Origin: Amblyomma americanum
Lineage: Eukaryota; Arthropoda; Arachnida; Ixodida; Ixodidae
Assembly: GCF_052857255.1 (NCBI RefSeq)
Contig: NC_135505.1
Location: forward strand, 133,169,967-133,233,966
Length of the DNA: 64,000 nucleotides
Reading direction: 5' to 3'
The notes under the pieces are model-generated. The model saw only the letters and a program-made list of their open reading frames with translations, ran no database searches and was not told the DNA's origin. The position numbers and the translations under genes are program-made. Of this stretch, positions 41,191-52,800 are shown one piece after another; position 1 is the stretch's first letter, and the number at the start of each line of letters is the position of its first letter.

Positions 41191-43649
41191 AGCGATTACC
41201 TCTAGCGCCCACCGCCTTGCCGGTAGCGCGCTCATACTATTAGTATCCAGTTGTTTGAAAAGTTACTATGGTTAATGTAAGACATCTTTATCGCTAAGGG
41301 CGTTTGGTTGTCAGCCGGGCATAATTACAGAACAAAAGAAGCAATAAAGAAGCCGGCAACATCAGGCATCTTCTCTCGCGCTCTCCTATGTAGTACTACG
41401 TATCTATGGTTGCCTTTGCGAATGCGCATATACAAAGCCGCCTCCGTGGACGTCTTTATCGCTGCACAGTCGCATCGCCGACATTTGATAGGTTGTGCCG
41501 GTCCCCTGAAGCGCATGTTGGTGGATAAAGCTTCCGGTTGGCGTTCCATAGGACGTTTCAACTTCAGCTTTACTTTTTTTTCGTGTTCTGAAAATTAGGG
41601 AGCTGACCGATGAGAGATCGACTAATTTCGGAGCAGTTGGGACAGTTATTCTGAGCCGGAACTAGCCTGATATAGTAAATGTCGCGTACTAGATACGAGT
41701 TCATGCAAGTGATTTACGCGTTTGTTTTCATTGCTTACATTGAAAAGCCCAATCTGAGTACATTTCTCAATGCACTTTTCATTACCACTTTTGTTTGGAT
41801 GGCCTTTTCTTTCCAGTTCGACTCCATTTTTAATTCCGACTAAATTATTGGAAAAATTTTCTTTTAACGTGTACCCATGGCGAATTTTTCTCACTGGTCA
41901 CCCGTGTTTGAAATACGTGGCTGAGCGCATAAAAGAAAGTAAACGAAATGGAAGGAGTAGTACTTGGAAAATTACGCACTTAAGTCTTCAGTAATAGCGA
42001 GACGAATAGAAAGAAGTATTAAAAAAGATTTTAAAAATGCCACAAAAAATTCATGGTTTTTCAAACTGCTGCAATAAAAATTGCGCAAGATACAAGATTT
42101 TTCGACCTAACTAAAGAAATTTTAGATTACGGTAATCAATGAGATTGCGTAAATATTTGTAATGTCCTACATGTAGAGATATGTCCTCAGCGCTTCGCTT
42201 GTCAAATACTCGGTTTTCATGCCAGGGAGAGCCGTAGTTTAACGATGCGATTTGCCTTGTGGCGTACAAAAGAAAAGTTCTAAGAAACTGACTGGCGGGG
42301 GATTTATTGCTTAGCTTCGGGATAGCATTCACCGCATCGTCTTGGTAACCGCTGGTACCTGTCGTCAAGTGGCTGATCTATGATAATCACTAGGGGAGGA
42401 GGCTTACTCTGTGCCATGCAATAAGCAAAAATATCTTTTAAAGACAAAAGAGAAAGGATTCATATCTTTAAATTTGCCAATTTTTGTAGGGTTGACTGGA
42501 ACATTATAGTCAATTAATAACTTAGTGCCGAAGTTCAATAGGCGCTCTCTACGGTACACCAACCAACCGCACCATCTCAATCTGCGGCCTTGCAAAAACA
42601 TTTTTTTTTATTTAAGGTGCTTCGGTACGCTTTAGAAGGGTCAGGGTTCGTTCTAGTGGGTAGTCAACATGAGGATCCATAGCGCACGTGTTGTGTCCTT
42701 TTAGTCCCCTAATCCCTCTTCCCCAGTGCAGGGTAGACAACCGGAACCCTTTCTGGTTAACATCCCTGCCTTTTCCTCCTCCTCTTTATCTATCTATATG
42801 GATCCCCATGTCGGGTACGCCAATTACAGCTCACTGCGTTAGACGGTTACAATATAAAAACAATCTACCGTCAGATCTCCATTAAAATAACACAAAAAGG
42901 TCACAATAAAGCAGGCCTACAAGGAGAACTGATGGCATCAATATGTGTTTTGGGAACGAGTGCAAGTTTTTTTATACATTTAAAACATCAACGCACAACA
43001 CTATATATCATTCGGAAGTTAGGCATTCAAACTGCGGCAATTTACACAGAGGTAAACGGACCTAAGTAAGCAGTTAGGCATAACGGGCCTTCTCCTGACC
43101 ATGAAACGGTTCACGGTAGAAACTGCAAGCCATTGCGTCGGTAAGGTCGACCTCTGAACTTTTATGCAATCATTTTTCTCTCTCGCTGGCTTTGAGTGAT
43201 TTCATGTAAAACGTATGTACATGCTATTCGCCTGTCGCACACGAAATAAGAGATTGTGTTCGCGGTCATTTATTGCTTTACTTCTTTCCTGACAAACTTT
43301 TGTACAATGGAAGTGCCAAAACTCGCAGAAGCTGGAAGCGTGAGCCCGAGGTCGATCTCTATAAATAAGCACCGGACAATGCGAAGGCAGTGCTTGGGGC
43401 TACAAGGTTCGCAGCTGTTTTCGACGAATCAAGGCAAAAAAAGCTGGAATCAGGGCGTGCAACAAGCGCACGCCGAAAATCCCGTGTCGAGGCATGCCTT
43501 TGGAAAAAGCCTGGCTGTCTGACCTTTGCTCGATGAAAAAATAGTGTGTGGCTGTGGGTGGCGGTAAGCCAAGCACATAGATATAAGATCTGAATTTACA
43601 TAGGGATTGGTTTTCGCATCATTGCTGTTTTAAGTATATCAGTGGCATT
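41191..43649. other. Intergenic region, no gene recognised
   Basis: Generally AT-rich with short ORFs lacking known domains. No repeat with clear ends was seen. Confidence 0.3.
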
Positions 43650-43654
43650 GCAAC

Positions 43655-44290
43655 CAATACATCTCCTCATATTAGATTATTGGCCGGTGGTTTGTGTAGC
43701 TTATAGGACAATTTTAATTAACCGCGATAAGCAAATTCTGCAGGAAGTATTAAACATAATAGCCGCATGGTGCCAGTCTTGGGAGCTACAGTTGAGTACT
43801 AGGAAATGTTATCATGTAACATTTTCTAGAAAAAGGGTCAATAGTTTTCGTTCATATGAAATTGGCAATAATTCACTGAAAGAAAAACGTCTCAAAAAAA
43901 GTACTTATGTGTTATTCTCACTATATAGCTCATATTCAATAAAAAAATTAATAGGATGCTAAATAAACAAGTAGAATTCTTAACTTAGTAAAGCGGACAC
44001 TTCACAATTCTCTCCAGAAATTAAAACTCCGCTGGTAAGGCCGCACTTGACATGCGCTAGCGTCGTATGGGACCCTCACCAACACTTTCTAGGCGATAAA
44101 TTATAACATATAGAAAAGCGAGCAGCCATGTTCATGTCCAACTAATATTCAAAACAATCTAGCGTCACCGACATGAAAAATACATACTATCGGAGTAGAA
44201 CTATCAGTGGAAAGGTGGCAGAAAGTAGGTTTAAGCTGATGCACTCCATATATTACAATTTCGAAAAAATCGGGAGGCAAAAATATATTC
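43655..44290 (+). mobile_element. Decayed LINE reverse transcriptase fragment (Jockey/CR1-like)
   Basis: The frame at 43680-43900 reads the thumb region of a LINE reverse transcriptase: VAYRTILINRDKQILQEVLN, then AWCQSWELQLSTRKC. After frameshifts the downstream pattern LVRPHLTCASVVWDPH and DKL.HIEKRAAMF follows at about 44030-44130. This order (WC..W.L.LN..K, then LVRP.LEYAS.VWDP, then D.LE.IQ.RA) is characteristic. Several stops show it is dead. Confidence 0.75.
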
Positions 44291-44746
44291 AATCGCCCCT
44301 CCCGCCCCCCCCACCCACACAACTTCATGTCGGCCAGAAGGGACCACAAAAACAAGAGTCGCGAAGCTATGTCTAAAGCATATACATAAAATTATACATA
44401 TACATAACATATACATAAACAATAACATATACATAAACATAACATACACACAACATATACATAAACTTATACCTAAACAATCACGGAATGGAATGCGCAA
44501 GCTTCTTGTATTACGTGATAGAGTTGATAGTTGTCACAATGAAGGATAAAAGTTCGCTCTCTCCCAGGGGAAAATCAATTTTTGATATAGCCCTACCCAG
44601 CGGTTGCGCACTTTCATCCCCGCTGCACTGATAGTTGCTCAATCCATTTAGGCTCAAACCATGTAGGTTGTCCTTTTTTTCTCATGCTCAATAGAGCCCG
44701 GGCATCTTTGCTCCATCGCGATCAGTCCTTTTTCTAAGATATTACG
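44291..44746. other. No gene; short CATATACATAAA repeat
   Basis: A degenerate tandem of ACATATACATAAAC words spans about 44380-44470, preceded by a C-rich run. Nothing else seen. Confidence 0.4.
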
Positions 44747-44933
44747 AGGTTAGTTCAGCAGCAGAAACGGTACGCCGTACACAGAAGACATACCACGAAA
44801 CGGGTCACACAAGCACTTCTTCTTCTTCTTCTCCTTAGTAAGCACACAAGCACTAGCGGCCGCGTCTTCGACTTCGTCGACTACTAAGCGACACAACAAC
44901 GTCGTCTTCGCTTGGCGACTGCGTACCGTAACA
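44747..44933 (-). repeat. LTR-like repeat of the Gypsy element (left)
   Basis: On the minus strand it starts TGTTACGGTACGC directly after a G-rich polypurine tract (C-rich on + at 44936-44952), which is the layout of a 3' LTR. The segment from 44751 (ACGAGGTTAGTTCAGCAGCA) for about 90 bp is a direct repeat of 46961-47055. The outer end is not certain. Confidence 0.6.
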
Positions 44934-45099
44934 CTACCCCCCCCCCCCCCTCCGCCCCGCGGGAGAAGGCACAGACCCGGAAAGGCCTAGGGGGGTGGGT
45001 GAGTGTGGTAGGGTTTAAGACGGGCGACGTGCACAAGCTGTGTGGAAGGGGAGTGGGGGTGCAGCGGCGTGAGTTCATAGGTCACATCACCCAGTTGCC

Positions 45100-46382
45100 T
45101 CAAGACGCGGTAAGGACCGACGTAACGAGGCAGGAGGTTCTCACACAGTCCCACACGGCGTGCAGGGAGCCAGAGGAGTAATGGACGTCACGATGATGAA
45201 GGTCGTAACGACGTTTTTGAGCGGTCTGAGAAGCGTGGAGACGATCCCTAGCGATTTGGCGGGCGGCGTCAACACGGGCAATGGCGTCACAAGCATAACT
45301 GCTAATGGAAGGGTCAGAAGGCAGTAAGCTCTCGAAGGGTAGCAACGGGTCGCGACCAAAAAGCAGGTAGAAGGGGGAGTATCCGGCGGCATCATGACGT
45401 GAGGAATTGTAGGCGAACGTCACGAAGGGTAAACTGACGTCCCAGTCACGATGGTGGTCGGAGACATACATAGACAGCATGTCCGTCAGGGTGCGGTTAA
45501 GGCTCTCAGGAAGGCCGTTTGTTTGGGGATGGTAGGCCGTGGTGAACTTGTGACGGGTGGAGCAGGAGCGGAGAAGGTCGTGAACCACTTTAGAAACAAA
45601 GGGGGGGGGGGGCTCGATCTGTAAGCAGATGACGTGGAGCGCCATGAAGCAAGACGACGTCATGGAGGAGAAAGTCGGCGACGTCGGAGGCACAGCTGGT
45701 AGGGATAGCGCGCGTGATAGCGTACCTGCTAGTGTAATCAGTCGCAATGGCAATCCACTTGTTCCCGGAAGTTGATGCGGGAAAAGGCCCGAGCAGATCG
45801 GGACCAACACGGAAAAATGGCTCAGTCGGAATGTCGATGGGCTGAAGCGGGCCACTAGGCGAGAGCGGGGGCGTTTTCCGGCGCTGGCATTGATCGCAGG
45901 CAGCAACTTAACCGCCGACAGAGCGGTAAAGGCCAGGCCAGAAGAACCGCCGGCGCACGCTGTCGTACGTGCCGGACACGCCGAGGTGCCCTGCAGTAGG
46001 TGCGTCATGAAGCTGGGCAAGGACCGCGGGGCGGAGATGCGTCGAGACGACGAGCAAGAGGTCGGCGCCATCAGGGTGCATATTACGACGGCAGAGAATA
46101 TCGCGCTGCAGCACGAACAGGCTGAGGTCAGGATCGGAAGTACTGCTTCGAAGGCGGTCGATTATAGGGCACAGAGATGGACCACGGCGCTGCTCGTCGT
46201 CTATGTTTAGAAAGTCTGAGATGGACAAAACACAATCGTCGGTATCATGGTTGTGGGAATCAGGAGGATCGACAGGATGGCGGGACAAGCAGTCAGCGTC
46301 TTGGTGCAACTGGCCGGACTTGTAAACAACAGTAAATGTGTATTCTTGCAAGCGCAAGGCCCAGCGCTTGCAGGGCCTGAAT

Positions 46383-46383
<1 letters not shown>
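45100..46383 (-). pseudogene. Ty3/Gypsy pol fragment: RNase H end and integrase
   Basis: Minus strand, from right to left: the RNase H tail (ALRLQEYTFTVVYKSGQLHQ and DADCLSRHP), then the integrase HHCC finger with HLGVSGTY and RRRFFWPGLY. The CDQCQRRK half lies in another frame after a stop near 45909. Core pieces follow: ITRAIPTSCASDV region, LTDR, and YHPQTNGLPESLNRTL (the usual NG..ER reads ES). The C-terminal YSPFYLLFGRDP is also present. The upstream reverse transcriptase, protease and gag are missing, cut at a (TA)n tract. It is a dead retrotransposon piece. At least two frame changes are needed to read it. Confidence 0.88.
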
Positions 46384-46423
<40 letters not shown>

Positions 46424-46918
46424 GGAAGCCAACAGTCATCGAAATCAAGGTGCATAAGGGAATGTTTCTTTTTTTTAATATCTAGTGCCAATCAATTAGT
46501 TTTTTTTAAAGAAAATTACTTATAAAGCAGCAGAAAAAACAACCATGCCGCCGGTGGGATCCGAACCCACGACCACCGAATATCGCGTCCGGTGCTCTTA
46601 CGAACTGAGCTACGGCGACGGCTGTCCAATCTGCTGCTTTCGTGGGTATTTATGTTTTGCGTGTAAGCGAACCTTGAGAGTGTTCACCAGCGCCACCCTC
46701 GTCCATAGCGGTGGACGTAGCACGTCCTCGGAGGTCGTGGGTTCGGATCCCACCGGCGGCATGGTTGTTTTTTCTGCTGCTTTATAAGTAATCTTCTATA
46801 AAAAAACTAATTGATTGGCACTAGATGATAAAAAAAAAGAAACATTCCCTTATGCACCTTGATTTCAGTGACTGTTGGCTTCCTTAATATGTTTGTCAAA
46901 CGCAAACGAGCCCCTCAC

Positions 46919-46960
<42 letters not shown>
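46384..46960. mobile_element. Head-to-head pair of tRNA-headed SINEs with (TA)n at both ends
   Basis: (TA)n at 46385-46420 and 46921-46960 flank two inverted copies of the same SINE. The left copy (46424-46640) is in minus orientation with GGATCCGAACCCACGACC; the right copy (about 46700-46888) is forward with GGTCGTGGGTTCGGATCCC. Their bodies (GTGCATAAGGGAATGTTTCT and its complement) are almost identical. The result is an inverted repeat of about 150-bp arms with a spacer near 46640-46700. Confidence 0.8.
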
Positions 46961-46961
<1 letters not shown>

Positions 46962-47272
46962 CGAGGTTAGTTCAGCAGCAGAAGCAGAAACCGTACGCCG
47001 TACACAGAAGACACACCACGAAACGGGTCACACAAGCACTTCTTCTTCTCCTGATAGCAACTTGATTCGGGCGTCAACAAAATGCCACAAATGTCGTTTG
47101 TCCTTGTCCGGCTATTGACAATATCCGCCCTCATTCTCCTCGACAGCATGTAGAGACTAGCGCCACGGCACAGCATGTTGGGACTACGTCGAAGAGTGAT
47201 CTGCTCCTAGGAAAGTGGGCATTTCTAAATTCCGTCACAATGTGACCCCCCCCCCCCCCCCCCCCCCCCCCC
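46961..47272 (-). repeat. Second LTR-like repeat plus polypurine tract
   Basis: It begins with the same about 90 bp as 44751-44850 and ends on + at TCCGTCACAATGTGAC followed by C27. On the minus strand that reads polyG, then TGTGACGGA, comparable to polyG, then TGTTACGG in the left repeat. Both therefore look like 3' LTRs, suggesting two nested or tandem elements rather than one with two ends. Confidence 0.5.
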
Positions 47273-48261
47273 ATCTTTCTGTTCCATTTCTTACTAAAAA
47301 GTTCCATCGCCGGAGGAAAAACGTTTCCAACTCTCTTACTACGTACATTAAAGGAAATCTCTATTTATTGGCAAAATATTTGCTATAGTAGCCGGACCTC
47401 ATGTCAGGTCCCTACCCCGAATGTAACTGCATGATGTCAAACTCATCACCTTCCTATCTACGGAACACATAATTGGGTATCACTGTCCCGTGAACCGACC
47501 ATTATACTTCCACTTGAACAGGTGACCCTCTTTTGCGGTTCTTGCCACTGACCTCACTTGCCGGAAATAACTTCAGGAACGAAAACTGCGCGCTATAGCC
47601 CCTTCAGGCTGCATGCTATATCGTTCGGTATGTACTCCAAATTCACAGCAGAAAAAAAGGCGGGAGTGGTTCGTGTGACTCTCATGCGATACACCGACGC
47701 AGGCAAGTGTATCTCGCGTGTTATACGAGACAATTTCGGTCTGGGCATACGTAGGCGATTTGTCGATGCACTCCTGTCGTAAGAAATTATTTTTTTATAT
47801 AGCACCGAAAGAAGCAACATGACTCTTACGACTGCAAAATGTCCAAATGTTGAACTTAGTCTGAAATGTTGAACTGGTCTTGGAAGTTTTCCGCGTAATT
47901 TCCATGTAACCCAGACGCCGAAAACAGAAAGCAATTTCTAAATAAAAACACCGCTCCAACTCGTGAGGTCTAATTAGCTCTACCTACCGAAAACTGTTCA
48001 ATTTTCTTCGTTGTTCTGCCGTAGTTTTTGTTGCCAAGTTAGATTGAACAACAAAATAAAATTCATGATAATAAAATTCAATTGGCGTACTGATTATTGA
48101 GTACTGCCTCGTAAAATACAACCATAGGACACCTGCAGCGAATAGAACATGGAAGAATCATGGAAGGAAGGACAAAGCAAGAAAGTTTGGAAATTTTTCA
48201 TTGCATCTTTGAGCATTCTCACTAATCTACGAAGGCGTGGAGGAGATTCGATACCAGCAAA
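47273..48261. other. No gene recognised
   Basis: Small ORFs only (74 codons + at 47558; 113 codons - at 47593) without domain. Confidence 0.3.
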
Positions 48262-48444
48262 ATGGTAATCGCAACTTTATTGTTGCATCTTGCCAGTGTC
48301 GCTTTCCTAGCCACGCTTGCAAGCATGCGTGGTCAGCTCATATTTCGCTCCGGCGAAGAACTTCAAAATTATTGCAAGAAAAGCTGCCACCTATTGTCAG
48401 AGCTTTTAGAAAAAACTGTAAAATCTTGTTGGGCGAAATTTTGA
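48262..48444 (+). CDS. Possible small secreted peptide or first exon (60 aa)
   Basis: ATG in AAAATGG context opens a 60-codon ORF. Its first about 20 residues (MVIATLLLHLASVAFLATLA) look like a signal peptide. The remainder has a CKKSC pair and a later single Cys, and ends at TGA. I do not recognise a family. It may be a short secreted tick peptide, an exon of an unrecognised gene, or chance; the CDS is very short and no promoter or poly(A) signal was placed. Confidence 0.25.
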   Translation: MVIATLLLHLASVAFLATLASMRGQLIFRSGEELQNYCKKSCHLLSELLEKTVKSCWAKF

Positions 48445-48676
48445 CGTCAAAATCTCTTTCACGCAATTTGTATCTGTGGCTCCGAAATCTGCAAAAACTG
48501 ATAAATAGTGTTAAGTATTTCTAAAGTGCCTGAATGAAAGACACGCAAAGAATTATCCGAAACTTGCTTGCATGCGATTGGCTTTTGTAATACAATGTGG
48601 CCTTCAGCCACATGAAGTTCATCGTCTTGCTGCTGAGTGGTAAGTCATCAACATAAACAGTTTAGCACCAGTTATC

Positions 48677-48950
48677 TCTCTGCTAAGACATGTAGTGACG
48701 TTTATACAGCCAACAGTAAAACTAAGCTTCCATTTATAACATGTGAATACATCAGGTCAAAAATGATCAACATATTATCTTTTACGTGTTTGACAGACAT
48801 TTCACTGTTTAACTTAAACAGTAACATCTCTGCTTAGACATGCAGTGACGTTTATACAGCCAGCAGGCAAAACTAAGCTTCCATTTCTAACACGTGAATA
48901 CATCAGGTCAAAAATGATCAACATATTATGTTTCACATCTCCAATTTCGC
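48677..48950. repeat. Two-copy tandem repeat, period about 150 bp
   Basis: TGCTAAGACATGTAGTGACG at 48681 and TGCTTAGACATGCAGTGACG at 48831 start two units that share AAACTAAGCTTCCATTT and CATCAGGTCAAAAATGATCA. The second is truncated near 48950. Confidence 0.85.
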
Positions 48951-49818
48951 TGATCGCTTATACGAAACGTAACTTAGCTTTCGTGCTTCAAAAACCACAG
49001 CGCTACTGTAGCACAACTGTGGTAGCGTTCCCTCCCTGCTGACAACAATGTCGTGGGCTCGATAGCTGGCCGAAGCTGCAGCACTTCATTAAGTCCGATC
49101 GCATTCGTGGCCACTGCTAGATACACATTTCACTGGGCGCGGTTTGTTCACCACGTCGTCGTTAATGGCCATGGTCCTTCTTCTGCGATTGACCCCACAC
49201 TCGCAACCCGTGGTGCATTTGAGTTACCAGAAAGCATGCCGATTTTTCTTAGACCCCCAGCCGTACATTGTAACCAAATGCTTCTGGCTTGCTCTTTGGC
49301 CTCATTTTTATTCAGCATCGCTGTCACTGACGCAACTGAAATATAGGAAATTGCTTGCTAACTTTTAGTTTTGGCGTCGCAGGTTACACCTTCATGCGCT
49401 AAGGTGTAGAAGAAAAATTTCAGAAAAGGATCTTTACAAATTCGTTCTCTAGCGGCCACCTATATGATACACCGTCTGAAGAGACGATGGTGAAACCTGC
49501 GAAACACTGCCGTGCATATTCGACACCGCGTATTCGTTGCCTCTTTGTCCGAGTTCAGACATTGTTACATTCAAAGGTCATATAATTCTTGATTTCGACA
49601 CCATCGTCCGCCAACACTGTTTTTAAAGAAGCCAAGAGATTTGTCAACAACGCAAGCAGCTGTCAGGCATGCGGAGTCCGGAAGAGACGAACTTCAATCC
49701 CGGAACCTGGACAGGTTCAACATCCATCATTTCGGGCTCCGAATTGGCGCAAGGACCCAAGGATCTGTTAAAAAGAGACGCGCTCGCTCCACATACGCAG
49801 AATTTTTTGGACGGCACC
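48951..49818. other. 5' flank of the metalloprotease gene
   Basis: No supported gene. It may hold the promoter and 5' UTR of the gene starting at 49819; no TATA box is convincing. Confidence 0.3.
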
Positions 49819-52800
49819 ATGACGACTGTCGGTCTCGCGCTGGTCTTCCTGTCTATGTTTTTCTCTAATGTCTTCGCAGGTAAGATAAGTTTAAAGAATG
49901 TTTTGTTACTCTCATCTCAGTCCAAACGATGTTTCATTGCTACCAGGAAAACGGCTTTCTTTCCAAAGTTTTTCAATTAACCCTCAAACAAGTAGAGTTC
50001 ATTTGGTCACTGAACACAACAGCAAGTCCTTTCTAAACCTTGCGCACCACAAACGGCCATTTAACGCTCCCTCCGTGTGAAGGCACAAAATCATGACAAG
50101 TCGTAGGCACAATGAAAAAAAAAAATGCCTGATGGATGCTTGCGACGCACTATAAGTGATAGGCAGAAAACACAGGGCCTCAGCCAGGGAACTAATTATA
50201 ATAATAATTGGTTTTTGGGGAAAGGAAATGGCGCAGGTATCTGTCTCATATATCGTTGGACACCTGAACCACGCCGTAAGGGAAGGGATAAGGGAGGGAG
50301 TGAAAGAAGAAAGGAAGAGAAGGTGCCGTAGTGGAGGGCTCCGGAATAATTTCGACCACCTGGGGATCTTTAACGTGCACTGACATCGCACCCAGGGAAC
50401 TGGAATGCGGACTTCCGCCGTAGATATGATCTGTACTCAAGGCCAGCGAGAGTATTGACTGCGTCATAAACTCGTTTATTACTATTCGCCGTTTCTATCC
50501 GTCGTTTTCAAAGTGAGCTTTCGGGATTTCAAAGATGAACCAAAACTAATACTTTCCCGCGCAGCGCCCTCGTCCAAGCACTTGAGTGAGAGGATAGTGT
50601 TCCCGCACCATCTGGAAAGCAGGGCGGACACTGGAAAGAGGGTGGTTCGTATCACTGACGACCTTGTGCTAGATTTGGAGAAGACATCCCTGTTCGGAGA
50701 CGAGATCACCGTCGTCAGCTTCGACGACGATGGCAACCAGAAGGCCATGACTGTGCGTAGCCCTAGCGACAACAATGAGTAGCAGAGGACCAGGAGGGAT
50801 CCTAACGTATGTTCCTTCTCTTGGTGTTGCCCAAACAGATGCCTGGACACGAAGCGGAGAAGGATCTTTATCACGACCAAGGAAAACTCGCTGCCGTGCA
50901 CCTCACGCATGATGACGGCTTTCAAGTGGTGAGTGAAGAGCACCTGTTCAAAATGTAGGTGCTCTTGTTAACTTTTGCTGGTAGATGCGTTGGCCGGCGG
51001 CACCAGTTGAGTGGTACGAATGACTCGTACTGATCGACAGAAGGGAAAAAAAAACTGGCAGTCTGAGATGCACCATTATCATAATAATAATTATCAGCCT
51101 CACTACGCCCACTTCAGGGCAAAAGGCTTCTCCCATGTCTCTCCAATGTAACAGGGCAGCCATGTGGGCTAGTTAGTCAACGTCAAAGTGGAACCAGGGA
51201 ATAAAACAACACACGAACACCAGGAAAGGATACAGCACTGTGCTGCCCTGCACGCCCAGTCGAATATGCACATCGGACAAATTTCTGTCGCCACAAACAG
51301 AGTTCCTGCAACGTTTTTGACCAACAACTTCTACTAACAACAAAATTTCGTGCAATAACAACAGAATTCTATGGAGTTACTAGAGAAAAGTACTACAGAG
51401 CTGCGGATTATAGTTCTGGTGGAAATTTCCGGCAGAATCCGCAAGGCTAATTCCCCGTGTAGCTTGCATACAACCACCACTTCTCTTAGCCTCAAAATCA
51501 ATGTACTACAGGAAATTACGCTCATAGAGAAAAATAATACAAAGACAACAGTAAATTCAGTCGTTACGACCTAAACTACGAAGCATTCTGTCGTATTCTG
51601 AAACGGTTTCTGTCGTTTTTTTCGACTGGGCATGTCCTGTGCATGTGCATTGCTGTGCTGTTTCCTTCTTCGCTGGGTGCTCGGGTGTTGTTTTCTCTGC
51701 TGGCTAAATAATGAATGCATGGCGGAAGCCAACAGACACAGAAACCAAGGAGAGTCAATGATGTTTTTTTTCATCAATAGGTAATTACTAGAGTAATTAT
51801 TTTAAATATAATTGATTAGAAAGCAGAAGAAAAAATAACCACCCCACAACCAGATGATGCCGCCGATGGGACCCCAACCCACGGCCTCCGCATTTTGCGT
51901 CCGGTGCTTATTGAGATTGAGTGAGATAGGCTTATTGAGGGATCGAGTGAAGAACGGTGATTGCCGAAAAAGATAATAGTAAGTACCAAAATTCATCAAG
52001 GGAATGATATTGCGTGCATTTACACTGATCTGTCACAAACACCAGAAGAGACGAAGAACTTTGTTTTCGGTTAGCTCAAATTTCTGCAACGTTTTCAAAC
52101 CAAATGCTTTTAATTGTATCGCTCGCGTACTTGAGTCTAAGCATGCACGGTTTTAGTGAATAATGCGAACACATACATTCCTCTGTTGATCCCGTAACAA
52201 CAATACACAAAATCAATCGAGGAGAAGTTTCCAGTTCAAAGCTCATGGTTAAGAATAAGTAGGAACTAAAGTAGGAAGTTCGCAAGAGAAATTGCGATTC
52301 CGGTCCTAAATGTCTAAAAAGTGTGCTACTATTTCGAGCGCCGTCGATTGTGGGGCGGCATTTTTGTTGTTCAATATTAACTTTGACCAGCAAAGTCTCG
52401 GCGAATGTAAACCACTGAGAATTGGAAACACACAATCGACTGGGTGCGCGTGAAAAAAAAACTGTTCAAGAGCGCAAGTGCTCTGTCTGTGCTTTCTCCT
52501 CTTTTCCTTTTTCCACTCCGATGATGCGATACAGGAAGGTGTAGTCGGACCGCGTCTCCGAATTCGACCCCTGCCAGCCGCTGAACGATCATCCGAAGGG
52601 ACACGTGGCGCATCTTCTCTTCGAAGTTGAACGAAGCGGGACAGTTACCCAGCAGACAGTAAGTTTTCTGAAAAAAAGAATAGGATCCATGCGCCTCGCC
52701 ACCATTGTTGACACTTTCAGGAGTTAGTAACTTTTGGGTATGCAGAGCCCCATGCACACAGCCACCATTTTCATCTTTTTTTGGGATGAAGCGACTTCTG

